Of a stretch of DNA of 64,000 nucleotides, positions 1 to 8,201 are shown piece after piece; positions within the stretch are counted from its first letter, which is position 1, and each line of letters starts with the position of its first letter. Below the pieces are notes generated by a model. It saw nothing but the letters and a program-made list of their open reading frames with translations. It had not been told where the DNA came from and made no database searches. Origin of the DNA: Frigoribacterium sp. PhB160 (GTDB taxonomy: Bacteria > Actinomycetota > Actinomycetes > Actinomycetales > Microbacteriaceae). A program made the translations under genes and the position numbers. The stretch is taken from contig NZ_RKIE01000001.1 of the NCBI RefSeq assembly GCF_003751785.1, positions 1,279,564-1,343,563 on the forward strand. The letters are read 5' to 3'.

Positions 1-1302
1 GAGGGTGTCGTTGGCGATCTTGATGGCGTCGTCGTAGTCGGAGAAGCTCGTGAGGCTGAGCACCGGGCCGAAGATCTCCTCCTGGAAGATGCGCATCGAG
101 TTCTTGCCCTCGAACACGGTGGGCTGGACGTAGTAGCCGCCGCTGAGGTCGCCCCCGAGGTCGGCCCGCTCGCCGCCGAGGAGGAGCGTCGCGCCCTCCT
201 GCTTGCCGATGTCCATGTAGCTGAGGATCTTCTCGAGCTGGTCGTTCGACGCCTGGGCGCCGATCATCGTGTCCATCGAGAGCGGGTCGCCCTGCTTCAC
301 GGCCCGCACGCGGTCGAGGCCGTCGGCGGTGAACTGGTCGTAGATCGACTGCTGCACGAGCGCGCGGGACGGGCACGTGCAGACCTCGCCCGAGTTGAGG
401 TTGAAGAAGGAGAAGCCCTCGAGCGCCTTGTCGTAGAACGCGTCGCGCTCGTCGGCGACGTCGGCGAAGAACACGTTCGGGCTCTTGCCGCCGAGCTCGA
501 GCGTGACGGGGATCAGGTTCTCGCTCGCCATCTGCATGATGAGGCGGCCCGTGGTCGTCTCGCCGGTGAACGCGATCTTGCGGATGTTCGGGTGGCTCGC
601 CAGGGGAGCGCCGGCCTCGACGCCGAAGCCGTTGACGATGTTGAGCACGCCCGCCGGCAGCAGGTGCTTGATCAGGCCCATGAAGACGTGGATCGACGCC
701 GGGGTCTGCTCCGCCGGCTTCAGCACGACGCAGTTGCCGGCGGCGAGGGCGGGTGCGAGCTTCCAGACCGCCATGAGCAGCGGGAAGTTCCAGGGGATGA
801 TCTGGCCGACCACGCCCAGCGGCTCGTGGAAGTGGTACGCGACGGTGTCGCCGTCGATCTCGCCGGTCGAGCCCTCCTGGGCGCGGATGGCGCCCGCGAA
901 GTACCGGAAGTGGTCGATGGCCAGCGGCACGTCGGCCGCCATCGACTCGCGGATCGGCTTGCCGTTGTCCCAGGTCTCGGCGACGGCGAGCATCTCGAGA
1001 TTCGCCTCCATCACGTCGGCGATCTTGTTGAGGATGATCGCGCGCTCGGTGATGGTCGTCCGCTTCCAGGAGTCGAAGGCGCGCCACGCGGCCTCGACGG
1101 CCCGGTCGACGTCCTTCGCATCGCCCCGGGCGACCTCGGTGAACGGCTTGCCGTTCACGGGGCTCGGGTTCTCGAAGTACCGCCCGCTCGCGGGGGCGAC
1201 GTACTCGCCGCCGATGAAGTGGTCGTAGCGGGCCTCGAACTGCACGGCGGCCCCGGGCTGGCCGGGCTGCGCGTAGGTGCTCGGGGGAGTGGTGACGGTC
1301 AT
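1..1302 (-). CDS. Aldehyde dehydrogenase (NAD-dependent), 3' end cut off by the window
   Basis: This enzyme oxidises an aldehyde to the acid with NAD(P) in the cytosol. The visible 434 residues cover most of a family that is usually about 500 long; the C-terminus lies outside the window. The Rossmann segment carries [20 protein letters not shown], the general base Glu is about residue 269 in LELGGKSP, and the catalytic Cys is about residue 308 in GEVCTCPSR, the double-Cys form seen in ExaC/AcoD-like dehydrogenases. The ATG at 1302 is preceded by an AAGGGA ribosome site. The next gene upstream on the same strand is a GAF regulator of the type that often controls alcohol/aldehyde dehydrogenases, so acetaldehyde or a related substrate is likely but not shown by the sequence. 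Confidence 0.95.
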   Translation of the reverse strand, partial: MTVTTPPSTYAQPGQPGAAVQFEARYDHFIGGEYVAPASGRYFENPSPVNGKPFTEVARGDAKDVDRAVEAAWRAFDSWKRTTITERAIILNKIADVMEANLEMLAVAETWDNGKPIRESMAADVPLAIDHFRYFAGAIRAQEGSTGEIDGDTVAYHFHEPLGVVGQIIPWNFPLLMAVWKLAPALAAGNCVVLKPAEQTPASIHVFMGLIKHLLPAGVLNIVNGFGVEAGAPLASHPNIRKIAFTGETTTGRLIMQMASENLIPVTLELGGKSPNVFFADVADERDAFYDKALEGFSFFNLNSGEVCTCPSRALVQQSIYDQFTADGLDRVRAVKQGDPLSMDTMIGAQASNDQLEKILSYMDIGKQEGATLLLGGERADLGGDLSGGYYVQPTVFEGKNSMRIFQEEIFGPVLSLTSFSDYDDAIKIANDTL

Positions 1303-1436
1303 CGTTCGTCCCTTTCGACGTCGTTGTCGGCGGGGCCCTGCGGGTGGCGGGGACCCGGGCGGCCCGGGGGACCGGGTCGTGCCCGTCACGGTACGGGGCG
1401 GGAGGTTGCGGCGTGTTGCGCGGGCGCCGGCGACGG

Positions 1437-2741
1437 TCAGGCCGGTCGTGCGCCGGCGACGAGTCCGGCCCGCCGGGGCGAGTGCGGCGGCAGCAGGCGC
1501 AGCAGGTCGTGGCGGGCGAGGTCGTCGTCGGCGCCCTGCTCCGACGCCACCCACTCGAGCAGCGCGTCGACCGATCCGGAGGCGCGGACGGACTCCCCGA
1601 GCCGCTCGCGGAGGTCGTCGCGCAGGTCCACCACGCCCGGGGCCCGGGACGAGGGCAGCACCGGCCCGCGCGCCCGCCTCAGGGCCGACCGGTGCGCACC
1701 CCGGTCGAGCTGCTCCACCACGGCGCCGACGTCCGTCGTCGGCGCCTCGGCGAAGCGGTACGGCCGCGACAGCGGCGCGAGGGCGGGGTCGACGGCCTCG
1801 AGCACGTGTCGCAGCCGCACCATCTCGGCGCGGAGGGTCGTCGACGACGCCTCCGGCCAGACGGCGGCGCCGAGCTCCGCGGCGGTCCAGCCGGCGGCAC
1901 GCGACGCCAGGAGCAGCGCGATCTCGGAGTGCCGGGCGCTCAGCACCGTCGTGCCCCGGCTCGTGTGCAGCAGGGCCTCGTCCCGGCCGAGCACGTCGAG
2001 GCGGGGGCGGGTCACGACGACCGGCCGCCGGACGGACGCGGCGTCGGCCGGCGCCGCGGGGCCCCGGGCCGACGACGACGGACGGCGGGAGGCGCGGGCC
2101 GGACCGGAGCGGGAGGCGAGGCTCCTCGAGAGGGCGAGCTGCGCCTCCATGGCGGCCACCGTCGCGCGCAGCAGCGGCAGGGTCTGGTCGCCCGCGGCCC
2201 GGTCGTCGCCCGTGATGTCGACGACTCCGATGACCCGGCCGTCGGCGGGGTCGTGCACGGGGACGGCGGTGCAGCTCCACTCCTGCACGAGGTGGTTGAA
2301 GTGCTCCGCCCCGCGGATCTGCACGCCGCGGTCGAGCGCCAGGGCGGTGCCGGGCGCCGAGGTGCCGACCCGGGCCTCGGACCAGCCGGCGCCCGCGACG
2401 AAGAGCATCGACTCGGCGCGGCGCCGGGCCTCGTGGTCGCCCTCGACCCAGAGGAGGCGGCCGAGCTCGTCGCCGACCGCGACGAGGAGGCCGCTGCCCT
2501 CGGCGTCGTCGACGAGGAGCTTCCGCACGACGGGCAGCAGGAGGGCGAGGGGATGCTCGCGGCGCCACGACTCGAGGTCGTCCTCGGGCAGCTCGAGCCG
2601 CGGGAGGCCGTCGGGGTCGAGTCGGCGGCTCAGCGAGCGCTGCCAGGACTCGGCGACGAGGCGGCGGCGGGCGGCCTGCACGTCGGCGGCGCCGCGGGGG
2701 GCGCGAGCGGTGCGGGAGGGGACGACGGGTCGTGGGTCCAT
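1437..2741 (-). CDS. GAF-domain transcriptional regulator (AcoR-like in the sensor part)
   Basis: A 434-residue regulator. Residues about 30-210 form a GAF-like sensor of the type found in acetoin/aldehyde regulators, including SWQRSL near the start and [23 protein letters not shown] in the middle (the family motif G-T-N/S-A-x-G-T-A). The C-terminal part looks like a winged-helix/transcriptional-activation region ([20 protein letters not shown], then [21 protein letters not shown]), not a sigma-54 AAA+ module, as expected in Actinobacteria. The ATG at 2741 is chosen because the sequence upstream is Arg/Pro-rich and overlaps a repeat element region. It lies 134 bp upstream of the aldehyde dehydrogenase and probably controls it; that link is inferred from position. 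Confidence 0.8.
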   Translation of the reverse strand: MDPRPVVPSRTARAPRGAADVQAARRRLVAESWQRSLSRRLDPDGLPRLELPEDDLESWRREHPLALLLPVVRKLLVDDAEGSGLLVAVGDELGRLLWVEGDHEARRRAESMLFVAGAGWSEARVGTSAPGTALALDRGVQIRGAEHFNHLVQEWSCTAVPVHDPADGRVIGVVDITGDDRAAGDQTLPLLRATVAAMEAQLALSRSLASRSGPARASRRPSSSARGPAAPADAASVRRPVVVTRPRLDVLGRDEALLHTSRGTTVLSARHSEIALLLASRAAGWTAAELGAAVWPEASSTTLRAEMVRLRHVLEAVDPALAPLSRPYRFAEAPTTDVGAVVEQLDRGAHRSALRRARGPVLPSSRAPGVVDLRDDLRERLGESVRASGSVDALLEWVASEQGADDDLARHDLLRLLPPHSPRRAGLVAGARPA

Positions 2742-2874
2742 CGAGCGCCTTCCGTCGTCGGGTGGTCGACGACGAGCGGCGCGCCGGCGTCGTCGCCGTG
2801 GTGCGTGCTCAGCGTACGACGTGAGGCAGCCTCGGGGAAGCGCCGTGGCCTGCCCCGTCGTCATCGTCGTCGGT

Positions 2875-2949
2875 GTCGGCAACTCCGGCGGAGGTGCGAC
2901 GGGAGGCCGCGTCGGCGCCCCCTGTCGCACGAGAGCAGGAGTTGCCGAC
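2875..2949. repeat. 75-bp double inverted repeat, copy 1
   Basis: Outer arms GTCGGCAACTCCGGC (2875-2889) and GCAGGAGTTGCCGAC (2935-2949) enclose inner arms GTGCGAC (2894-2900) and GTCGCAC (2924-2930), with 4-nt spacers on both sides and a 23-nt core. The same geometry recurs at 54447-54521 and 61587-61661. It sits between a regulator start and the stop of the DksA-like gene. Function unknown; a REP-like element, protein-binding site or RNA hairpin are all possible. Confidence 0.85.
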
Positions 2950-2990
2950 CGGGCCGGGCCGGGAGGCGAGGCTCGGGCGTCGTGCGCCGG

Positions 2991-3326
2991 TCAGGTCGCG
3001 CAGTCGATGCAGAGCCGGGCGGTGGGTCGGGCCTCGAGCCGGGCGTCGCCGATGCGGGCGGCGCAGCGCTCGCAGCGGCCGAACGTGCCGTCGGCGAGGC
3101 GGCCGAGCGCGGAGGTGGCGTCGGCGGCCCGCTCGAGGGCCGACCGGCGGACGGCGTCGAGCTGCGACCGCTCGTAGGCGATCGTCGACCCCTCGGGGTC
3201 GTGCTCGTCGTCGACGTTGGCGCCCTCGCGCGCGGCGGCGACGGCCTCCATGTCGCCGAGGAGGCGCTCGGCGAGGACCAGGGCCTCGTCGCGGGTGCGG
3301 CGGAGGCGGTCGCCGGGGTCGATCAC
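2991..3326 (-). CDS. DksA/TraR-type zinc-finger protein
   Basis: A 111-residue protein with an N-terminal helical region (residues 5-80, charged) and a C-terminal four-cysteine finger, CERCAARIGDARLEARPTAR followed by LCIDC, matching the C4 finger of the DksA/TraR family. Such proteins bind in the RNA polymerase secondary channel; in Actinobacteria many small relatives have unknown targets. The GTG start (3326-3324) overlaps the TGA stop of the upstream transferase gene as GTGA, so the two are probably translated together. The N-terminal acidic coiled-coil tip residues of true DksA are not obvious, so the exact role is open. Confidence 0.85.
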   Translation of the reverse strand: MIDPGDRLRRTRDEALVLAERLLGDMEAVAAAREGANVDDEHDPEGSTIAYERSQLDAVRRSALERAADATSALGRLADGTFGRCERCAARIGDARLEARPTARLCIDCAT

Positions 3327-4345
3327 GCGACGAGCGGCGGCACCCGCTCGCCCTCGGGCGGCGCCGCCGGGGGAGTGCCGTCGCCGAACGGGCGGCCGCC
3401 GAGGCGCTCGCGGCCGTGCTCGGTCAGCCAGCCCGACGGGTCGGGCCCGGCCGGCACGATGCCCGTCGGGTTGATGTCGCTGTGCACGACGTAGTAGTGC
3501 GCCTTGATCTGGTCGAAGTCGATCGTGTCGCCGAACCCGGGCGTCTGGAACAGGTCGCGGGCGTAGGCCCAGAGCACCGGCATCTCGCTGAGTTTCGAGC
3601 GGTTGCACTTGAAGTGCCCGTGGTAGACGGCGTCGAAGCGGGCGAGCGTCGTGAAGAGGCGGATGTCGGCCTCGGTGATCGTGTCGCCGACGAGGAAGCG
3701 CTGGTCGGCGAGGCGCTCCGACAGCTGGTCGAGCCGGTCGAAGAGCGTGCGGTAGGCCCGCTCGTAGCTCTTCTGCGACCCCGCGAACCCGGCACGGTAG
3801 ACGCCGTTGTTGACGTCGCGGAAGACGACGGCGTTCACCTCGTCGATCTCGGCGCGCAGGTGCTCGGGGTAGAGGTCGGGCGCGCCGTCGCGGTGGTGCT
3901 CGGTCCACTCGGTGGCGAAGTCGAGGGTGATCTGCGGGAAGTCGTTCGTGACGACCTTGCCGGTCGGCACGTCGACGATCGCCGGCACGGTGATGCCGCG
4001 GGCGTAGTCGGGCGTGCGGGCGAAGAACGCCTCCTGCAGCCGCTCGATGCCGAGCACCGGGTCGCGGCCGTCGGGGTCGAGGTCGAAGGTCCAGCTGCGA
4101 GCGTCGTGGGTGGGGCCGGGGAGGCCGAGCGAGATGGCGTCCTCGAGGCCGAGCAGGCGGCGCGAGATGACGGTGCGGTTCGCCCACGGGCAGGCCCGGG
4201 CGGCGACGAGGCGGTACCGTCCGGCCTCGACCGGCCAGCCGTCGACGGCGTCGCGCGTGATGCGGTCCTCGATGTAGTTCGTGTCGCGGGTGTACTCCTG
4301 GCCGGGCTCGACGTACGTGCCCTTCGCCTGCTGCTCGTCGCTCAT
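3323..4345 (-). CDS. Xi-class glutathione transferase / glutathionyl-hydroquinone reductase family protein
   Basis: A 340-residue cytosolic protein of the ECM4/YqjG family, which reduces glutathionyl-hydroquinones. The active-site Cys lies in AARACPWANRTVISRRLLGLE near residue 50 (the CPWA motif of the class), followed by TVPAIVD and VVTNDFPQI, which build the thiol site, and a C-terminal all-helical domain with GDTITEADIRLFTTLARFD. Actinobacteria generally use mycothiol, so the natural thiol may not be glutathione. The ATG at 4345 follows a TAGGGT -10 by seven bases, which suggests a leaderless mRNA. The downstream zinc-finger gene overlaps by four bases. Confidence 0.9.
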   Translation of the reverse strand: MSDEQQAKGTYVEPGQEYTRDTNYIEDRITRDAVDGWPVEAGRYRLVAARACPWANRTVISRRLLGLEDAISLGLPGPTHDARSWTFDLDPDGRDPVLGIERLQEAFFARTPDYARGITVPAIVDVPTGKVVTNDFPQITLDFATEWTEHHRDGAPDLYPEHLRAEIDEVNAVVFRDVNNGVYRAGFAGSQKSYERAYRTLFDRLDQLSERLADQRFLVGDTITEADIRLFTTLARFDAVYHGHFKCNRSKLSEMPVLWAYARDLFQTPGFGDTIDFDQIKAHYYVVHSDINPTGIVPAGPDPSGWLTEHGRERLGGRPFGDGTPPAAPPEGERVPPLVA

Positions 4346-4352
4346 GCCCGCC

Positions 4353-4358
4353 ACCCTA
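4353..4358 (-). promoter_or_regulatory. Putative -10 (TAGGGT) for a leaderless mRNA
   Basis: On the minus strand TAGGGT is followed by seven bases and then the ATG of the Xi-class transferase at 4345. This spacing places the transcript start at or next to the start codon. Confidence 0.5.
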
Positions 4359-4371
4359 CGCAGACGCGTCC

Positions 4372-4399
4372 GTGAGCCGGTCGCCGCGGGCCGGCTCAC
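4372..4399 (-). terminator. Hairpin at the end of dnaE2
   Basis: GTGAGCCGG (4372-4380) pairs with CCGGCTCAC (4391-4399) around a 10-nt loop; the stem contains the dnaE2 stop codon. A direct repeat ACGCGTCCG flanks it. No U-run follows. Confidence 0.5.
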
Positions 4400-7300
4400 G
4401 CCGACGCGTCCGAGAGGTCGGGCAGCTCGCGCCCCGCCTCGCCGGACCCCGCCGCGGCGCGGTTCGCCTGCCAGTCGCGCCACATCGCCTTGAGGTCCCA
4501 CGCGGCCTCCGCCTCGAGCGAGATGCCGCGCTCGCCGGTGCGCCGCGTGCGCCCCTGGATCAGCAGCAGCTTCGTGCCGAACAGCAACGGCCCCGACCGC
4601 GCCTGCGCCTCCTCGAAGAAGGTCGCGTCGGCGCAGCCGGTGCCGTCGTCGACGCTGATGAAGACGACCCGCTTCCCGCTGCGCATCGGCGGGGTCTGCG
4701 TGGCGATGCGGATGCCGGCGACGAGCACGGTCGTGCCGTTCCAGTGGTCGCGGAGGTCGGCCGCCCGCGTCACGCCGAGGTCGTCGAGCATCGGCCGGTA
4801 GCTCTCGACGACGTGCTCGCTGACCTCCATCGACAGGATGTCGAGCTCGTCGCTGACCCGGTCGCGCAGGCTCACGTCGGGCGTGCCGACGGGCACCTCG
4901 GACGAGTCGTCGACCGTGAAGTCGAGCTGGTTCTGGACGTCGGAGGCGCGGGGCCGGGAGGTGCGCTGCGTCAGCGACCGCACCCGGGCCAGCACGTCGC
5001 CGCGGGTGCGGCCCGGCCCCGCGAGCGAGTCGAGCGCCCCCACCTGCGCGAGCCGCTCGACGAGTCGCCGCGACGGCGTCGCCCGCTGCCAGAAGTCGGT
5101 GATCGAGTCGTAGGGACGGTTGACGACGATGCGCGCGAGCTCGGAGTCGGTGATCCCGTGGACGTCGGTGAGCGAGAGGCGGATGCCGAGGTCGCCCGGC
5201 CGGGTCGGCGCGACGGGGGTCGCCGGCGCGCGCACCCGCTCGACGCGGTAGACGTCGGTGGACGCGTTGACGTCGAGCGGCAGCACGGGCACCCCCATGC
5301 GCCGCGCCTCCGTCAGCAGCAGCCGCTTCGGGTACATGCCCGGGTCGTGGGTGAGCACCCCGGCGAGGAACTCCGCCGGGTAGTGCGTCTTCAGCCAGGC
5401 AGTCTGGTAGGTGGGCAGGGCGAACGCCGCACCGTGCGCCTTGCAGAAGCCGAACGAGCCGAACCCCTTGAGGACCGCCCAGATCTTGTCGACCTGCGCG
5501 TCGGTGAAGCGCCTCCGGCCCTGGGGGTCGACGTTGCCGCGGGTGCGCCGCCGGAACTCGAGCTCGAGCGCGTCGTCGTCGCCCTTGCCCATGTGGCGGC
5601 GGATCTCGTCGGCCTCGGCGAGCGTCACCTCCATCGTGGCGGCGAGGATGCGCAGCACGTGCTCGTGGTAGATGACGACGCCGTAGCTGTCGTCGAGGAA
5701 CGACGCGAAGCTCGGGTGCAGGTAGTCGGGCCGCTGGAAGCCGTGCTTCGTGTCGAGGAAGGGGGCGACCATGTTGCCCTTCATGGGCCCGGGGCGGAAG
5801 AGCGAGATGTCGGCGATGAGGTCGCTGTAGCGGTCGGGCTGCATCTTGCCGATCAGCTCGCGCTGCCCCGGGCTCTCGATCTGGAACATGCCGAGGGTGT
5901 GCGTGGTGCGGATCGCGGCGAACGTCGGCTCGTCGTCGTGGGGGATCTCGTCGAGCTCGAGACGACCCTCGCGGTTCACGTAGGGCACGTCGACCGGCAG
6001 GCCCCCCGCGACCGCGGCGCGCGAGCCGTTGACCCGCTCGATCTCGTCGAGGGCGTAGGCCATCGAGCTCTGCATGCGGACCCCCAGCACGTCGAGCTTC
6101 AGCAGGCCGGCGTCGTTCATGTCGTGCTTGTCGAACTGGCTCATCGGCAGGCCCATGCCGCTCGGCTGCACGGGGGTGGTGCTGAGCAGGTCGGAGTCGC
6201 CGAGGATCACCCCGCACGGGTGCATCGAGATGTGCCGCGGCAGCCGGTCGAGCCGCTCGGTGAGGTCGACGAGGAGGTCGATCTGCCCGTTCTGGCGCGC
6301 GAGGTCGGCGATGGCGCGGAGCTCGGGCTTCTCGGCCATGGCGGTGCGGAGGTCGCGGGCGTTGGAGCGCCACACGTTGTTCGCCACGAGGTCGATCTGC
6401 TCGTCGTCGAGGCCGAGCGCCTGCCCGGCGTCGCGGACGGCGCCCCGGCCCCGGTAGGTCGACTGCATCGACATGAGGGTGACGCGGTTGCTGCCGTAGC
6501 GGTCGAAGATCGCCCGGTAGATCTCGTGCCGCCGGGCGGACTCGACGTCGATGTCGATGTCGGGCAGCGTCTCGCGCTTGTTGCCGAGGAACCGCTCGAA
6601 GAGCAGGTCGTGCTCGACGGGGTCGACGTTCGAGATGCGCAGCAGGTAGGTGACGAGGCTGCCCGCGCCCGAGCCGCGCGCGGCGTTCCGCACCCGCATG
6701 TCGCGCATGAGCGCCGACACGTCGGCCACGGTGAGGAAGTAGCTCGCGAAGCCGAAGCCCGTGATGATGCCGAGCTCGTAGCGCATGCGGTCCTCCACGG
6801 TGCGGCGGAGGGCCTGGTCGGCGTGGCCGAACCGCTCGGTGACCCCGGCCTCCGCCCGGCGGAAGAGCACCTGGTCGGGGTCGCCGTCGACCCCGATCGC
6901 GCTGAGCTCGGGCACCTTGGCCCGTCGCCAGCGCAGGTCGGCGTCGGGGTCGAGGCGGCACCGGTCGGCGAGCCGCTCGGTCGCCGCGAGCATCTCCTCC
7001 GCGGCGCGGCGCGACAGCGACGAGGCGTCGGCGACCAGGTGCGCGAGGGCGCGCATCTCGTCTCCGTCTTTCAGGTAGGCCTGCGCGTTCGGCTGCGGGG
7101 TGAAGGCCCCGAGCGGCGCGAGGTGCCCGGCCGAGTCGAGCACGTCGGCCGTGACGGCGCCGTCGGGGTCGAGGTAGCGCACCGCGTTCGTCAGCACCGC
7201 CGGCACCCCGGCGTGCTCGGCCAGCTCGAGCATGCGTGCCGCGTGCCGCACGCTGCGGCTCTCGCCCGGCTCGGTCAGCTGGCAGACGACCTCGACGACG

Positions 7301-7926
7301 ACCCCGCCCGGCAGCTCGCGGGCCCAGTCGGCCAACGACGCGGCGGCGGCCGCGTGGCGGCCCTCGCGCACCAGGCGGCCCACGTCGGAGTCGGGGCCGA
7401 GCAGCACGGTGGCCGACGCCCCCTCGTCGCCCCGGAGGAACGCCCGGAGGCGCGACCGACCGATCGTGGCGGTGCTGTTCGCGCTCCCGCTCACCCGTCT
7501 CGTCGCCCGGCCGTGCGCGGCGCTGATGAGCCGGCAGAGCGCCGCCCACCCCGCCCCGGCCTGCCCGTCGCCGGCGCCGTGGGCGAGCACGACGACGCGG
7601 TCGACGGGGGGAACGGAGGCGCGGGCTCCGGCGCCTGCCGCACCCGCGCCTCCCGCACGGCCCTCGTCAGCGCCCCCGGCACGGACCCCGCCCTCGCCGC
7701 CGTCGGCCCGGTCGTCGGCGCAGCCCAGCTCGACCCCGACGATCGGGTCGATGCCGGCCGCCCGGCAGGCGCCGACGTGGCGGATCGCGCCGTACAGCCC
7801 GTCGCGGTCGGTGATCGCGAGGGCGTCGGCCCCCTCGCCCGCGGCTCGATTCACCAGGTCGACGGGCTGCGTCGTGCCGTAGTGGGCGCTGAACGCCGAG
7901 GCCACGTGCAGGTGGGTGAAACGCAT
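4396..7926 (-). CDS. dnaE2: Error-prone DNA polymerase DnaE2 (ImuC)
   Basis: A 1176-residue C-family DNA polymerase for damage-induced translesion synthesis, slightly longer than the usual 1050-1100 because of Ala/Gly-rich inserts near residues 70-105. The N-terminal PHP domain begins MRFTHLHVASAFSAHYG; the polymerase palm has the catalytic aspartates in LPDIDIDVES at about residues 455-463 and the GSGAGSLVTYLLRI motif just before it; a C-terminal OB-fold lies near residues 1030-1110 (VLVAGIRIATQTPPMRSGK, VFISVDDGTG). The ATG at 7926 has a GGAG site. A perfect LexA box lies 38 bp upstream, so expression is expected to be SOS-controlled. Its usual partners imuA' and imuB are not in this window. 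Confidence 0.96.
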   Translation of the reverse strand: MRFTHLHVASAFSAHYGTTQPVDLVNRAAGEGADALAITDRDGLYGAIRHVGACRAAGIDPIVGVELGCADDRADGGEGGVRAGGADEGRAGGAGAAGAGARASVPPVDRVVVLAHGAGDGQAGAGWAALCRLISAAHGRATRRVSGSANSTATIGRSRLRAFLRGDEGASATVLLGPDSDVGRLVREGRHAAAAASLADWARELPGGVVVEVVCQLTEPGESRSVRHAARMLELAEHAGVPAVLTNAVRYLDPDGAVTADVLDSAGHLAPLGAFTPQPNAQAYLKDGDEMRALAHLVADASSLSRRAAEEMLAATERLADRCRLDPDADLRWRRAKVPELSAIGVDGDPDQVLFRRAEAGVTERFGHADQALRRTVEDRMRYELGIITGFGFASYFLTVADVSALMRDMRVRNAARGSGAGSLVTYLLRISNVDPVEHDLLFERFLGNKRETLPDIDIDVESARRHEIYRAIFDRYGSNRVTLMSMQSTYRGRGAVRDAGQALGLDDEQIDLVANNVWRSNARDLRTAMAEKPELRAIADLARQNGQIDLLVDLTERLDRLPRHISMHPCGVILGDSDLLSTTPVQPSGMGLPMSQFDKHDMNDAGLLKLDVLGVRMQSSMAYALDEIERVNGSRAAVAGGLPVDVPYVNREGRLELDEIPHDDEPTFAAIRTTHTLGMFQIESPGQRELIGKMQPDRYSDLIADISLFRPGPMKGNMVAPFLDTKHGFQRPDYLHPSFASFLDDSYGVVIYHEHVLRILAATMEVTLAEADEIRRHMGKGDDDALELEFRRRTRGNVDPQGRRRFTDAQVDKIWAVLKGFGSFGFCKAHGAAFALPTYQTAWLKTHYPAEFLAGVLTHDPGMYPKRLLLTEARRMGVPVLPLDVNASTDVYRVERVRAPATPVAPTRPGDLGIRLSLTDVHGITDSELARIVVNRPYDSITDFWQRATPSRRLVERLAQVGALDSLAGPGRTRGDVLARVRSLTQRTSRPRASDVQNQLDFTVDDSSEVPVGTPDVSLRDRVSDELDILSMEVSEHVVESYRPMLDDLGVTRAADLRDHWNGTTVLVAGIRIATQTPPMRSGKRVVFISVDDGTGCADATFFEEAQARSGPLLFGTKLLLIQGRTRRTGERGISLEAEAAWDLKAMWRDWQANRAAAGSGEAGRELPDLSDASA

Positions 7927-7963
7927 GGTCGTGCTCCGTGTCGGACCCCCCGGCCGGGTCGGT

Positions 7964-7979
7964 TCGAACGTGTGTTCGA
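7964..7979 (-). promoter_or_regulatory. LexA (SOS) box of dnaE2
   Basis: TCGAACGTGTGTTCGA is a perfect TCGAAC-N4-GTTCGA palindrome, the actinobacterial/Gram-positive SOS box. It lies directly downstream of the dnaE2 -10 at 7982-7987, so bound LexA would cover the transcript start. Confidence 0.9.
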
Positions 7980-7981
7980 CC

Positions 7982-7987
7982 AGTGTA
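7982..7987 (-). promoter_or_regulatory. Putative -10 (TACACT) of dnaE2
   Basis: TACACT on the minus strand ends two bases before the LexA box. The same TACACT stands in the same relation to the other LexA box at 12645-12660. Confidence 0.6.
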
Positions 7988-8054
7988 CGTGCTCGTCGGC
8001 GCGCTGCGTCGTCCGCGGGCGGCGAACCTGACGCCGCGGACGGCCCCGGCGCAG

Positions 8055-8060
8055 TACCGT
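8055..8060 (+). promoter_or_regulatory. Possible -10 (TACCGT) for the zwf paralogue
   Basis: GCAGTACCGTGG lies about 140 bases before the GTG at 8202, giving a long leader. No clear -35 was found. The 275-bp divergent gap (7927-8201) holds this and the dnaE2 control region and nothing else that I recognise. Confidence 0.35.
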
Positions 8061-8201
8061 GGACGAGGCACCGTGGCCGAGACGCTCGCCCGTGCCCCCG
8101 TGACGTCGGCCCCCACCGGCCGGAGCGCGCCCGACGTCGACTCCGCAGCCTCCCCCCACCGACCCGGTGACGGTCCCCGCCGCCCTCACGAAAGCCGCAC
8201 A

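Noticed and set aside
1409-1430. Repeated GTTGCG(G/T) half sites upstream of the aldehyde dehydrogenase
   Set aside because: Two short direct half sites are too weak to call a regulator binding site without comparison to other genomes.
592-3177. Long plus-strand open frames opposite the aldehyde dehydrogenase and regulator
   Set aside because: Composition is Arg/Pro/Gly-rich without domain motifs; they mirror minus-strand genes whose catalytic motifs are clear. Such shadows are expected at this GC content, and the same holds for the many other long antisense frames.
3323-7549. A 1400-codon minus-strand frame that contains the Xi-class transferase and a shadow of dnaE2
   Set aside because: Only the last 340 codons show a protein family. 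The upstream part is a shifted shadow of dnaE2.
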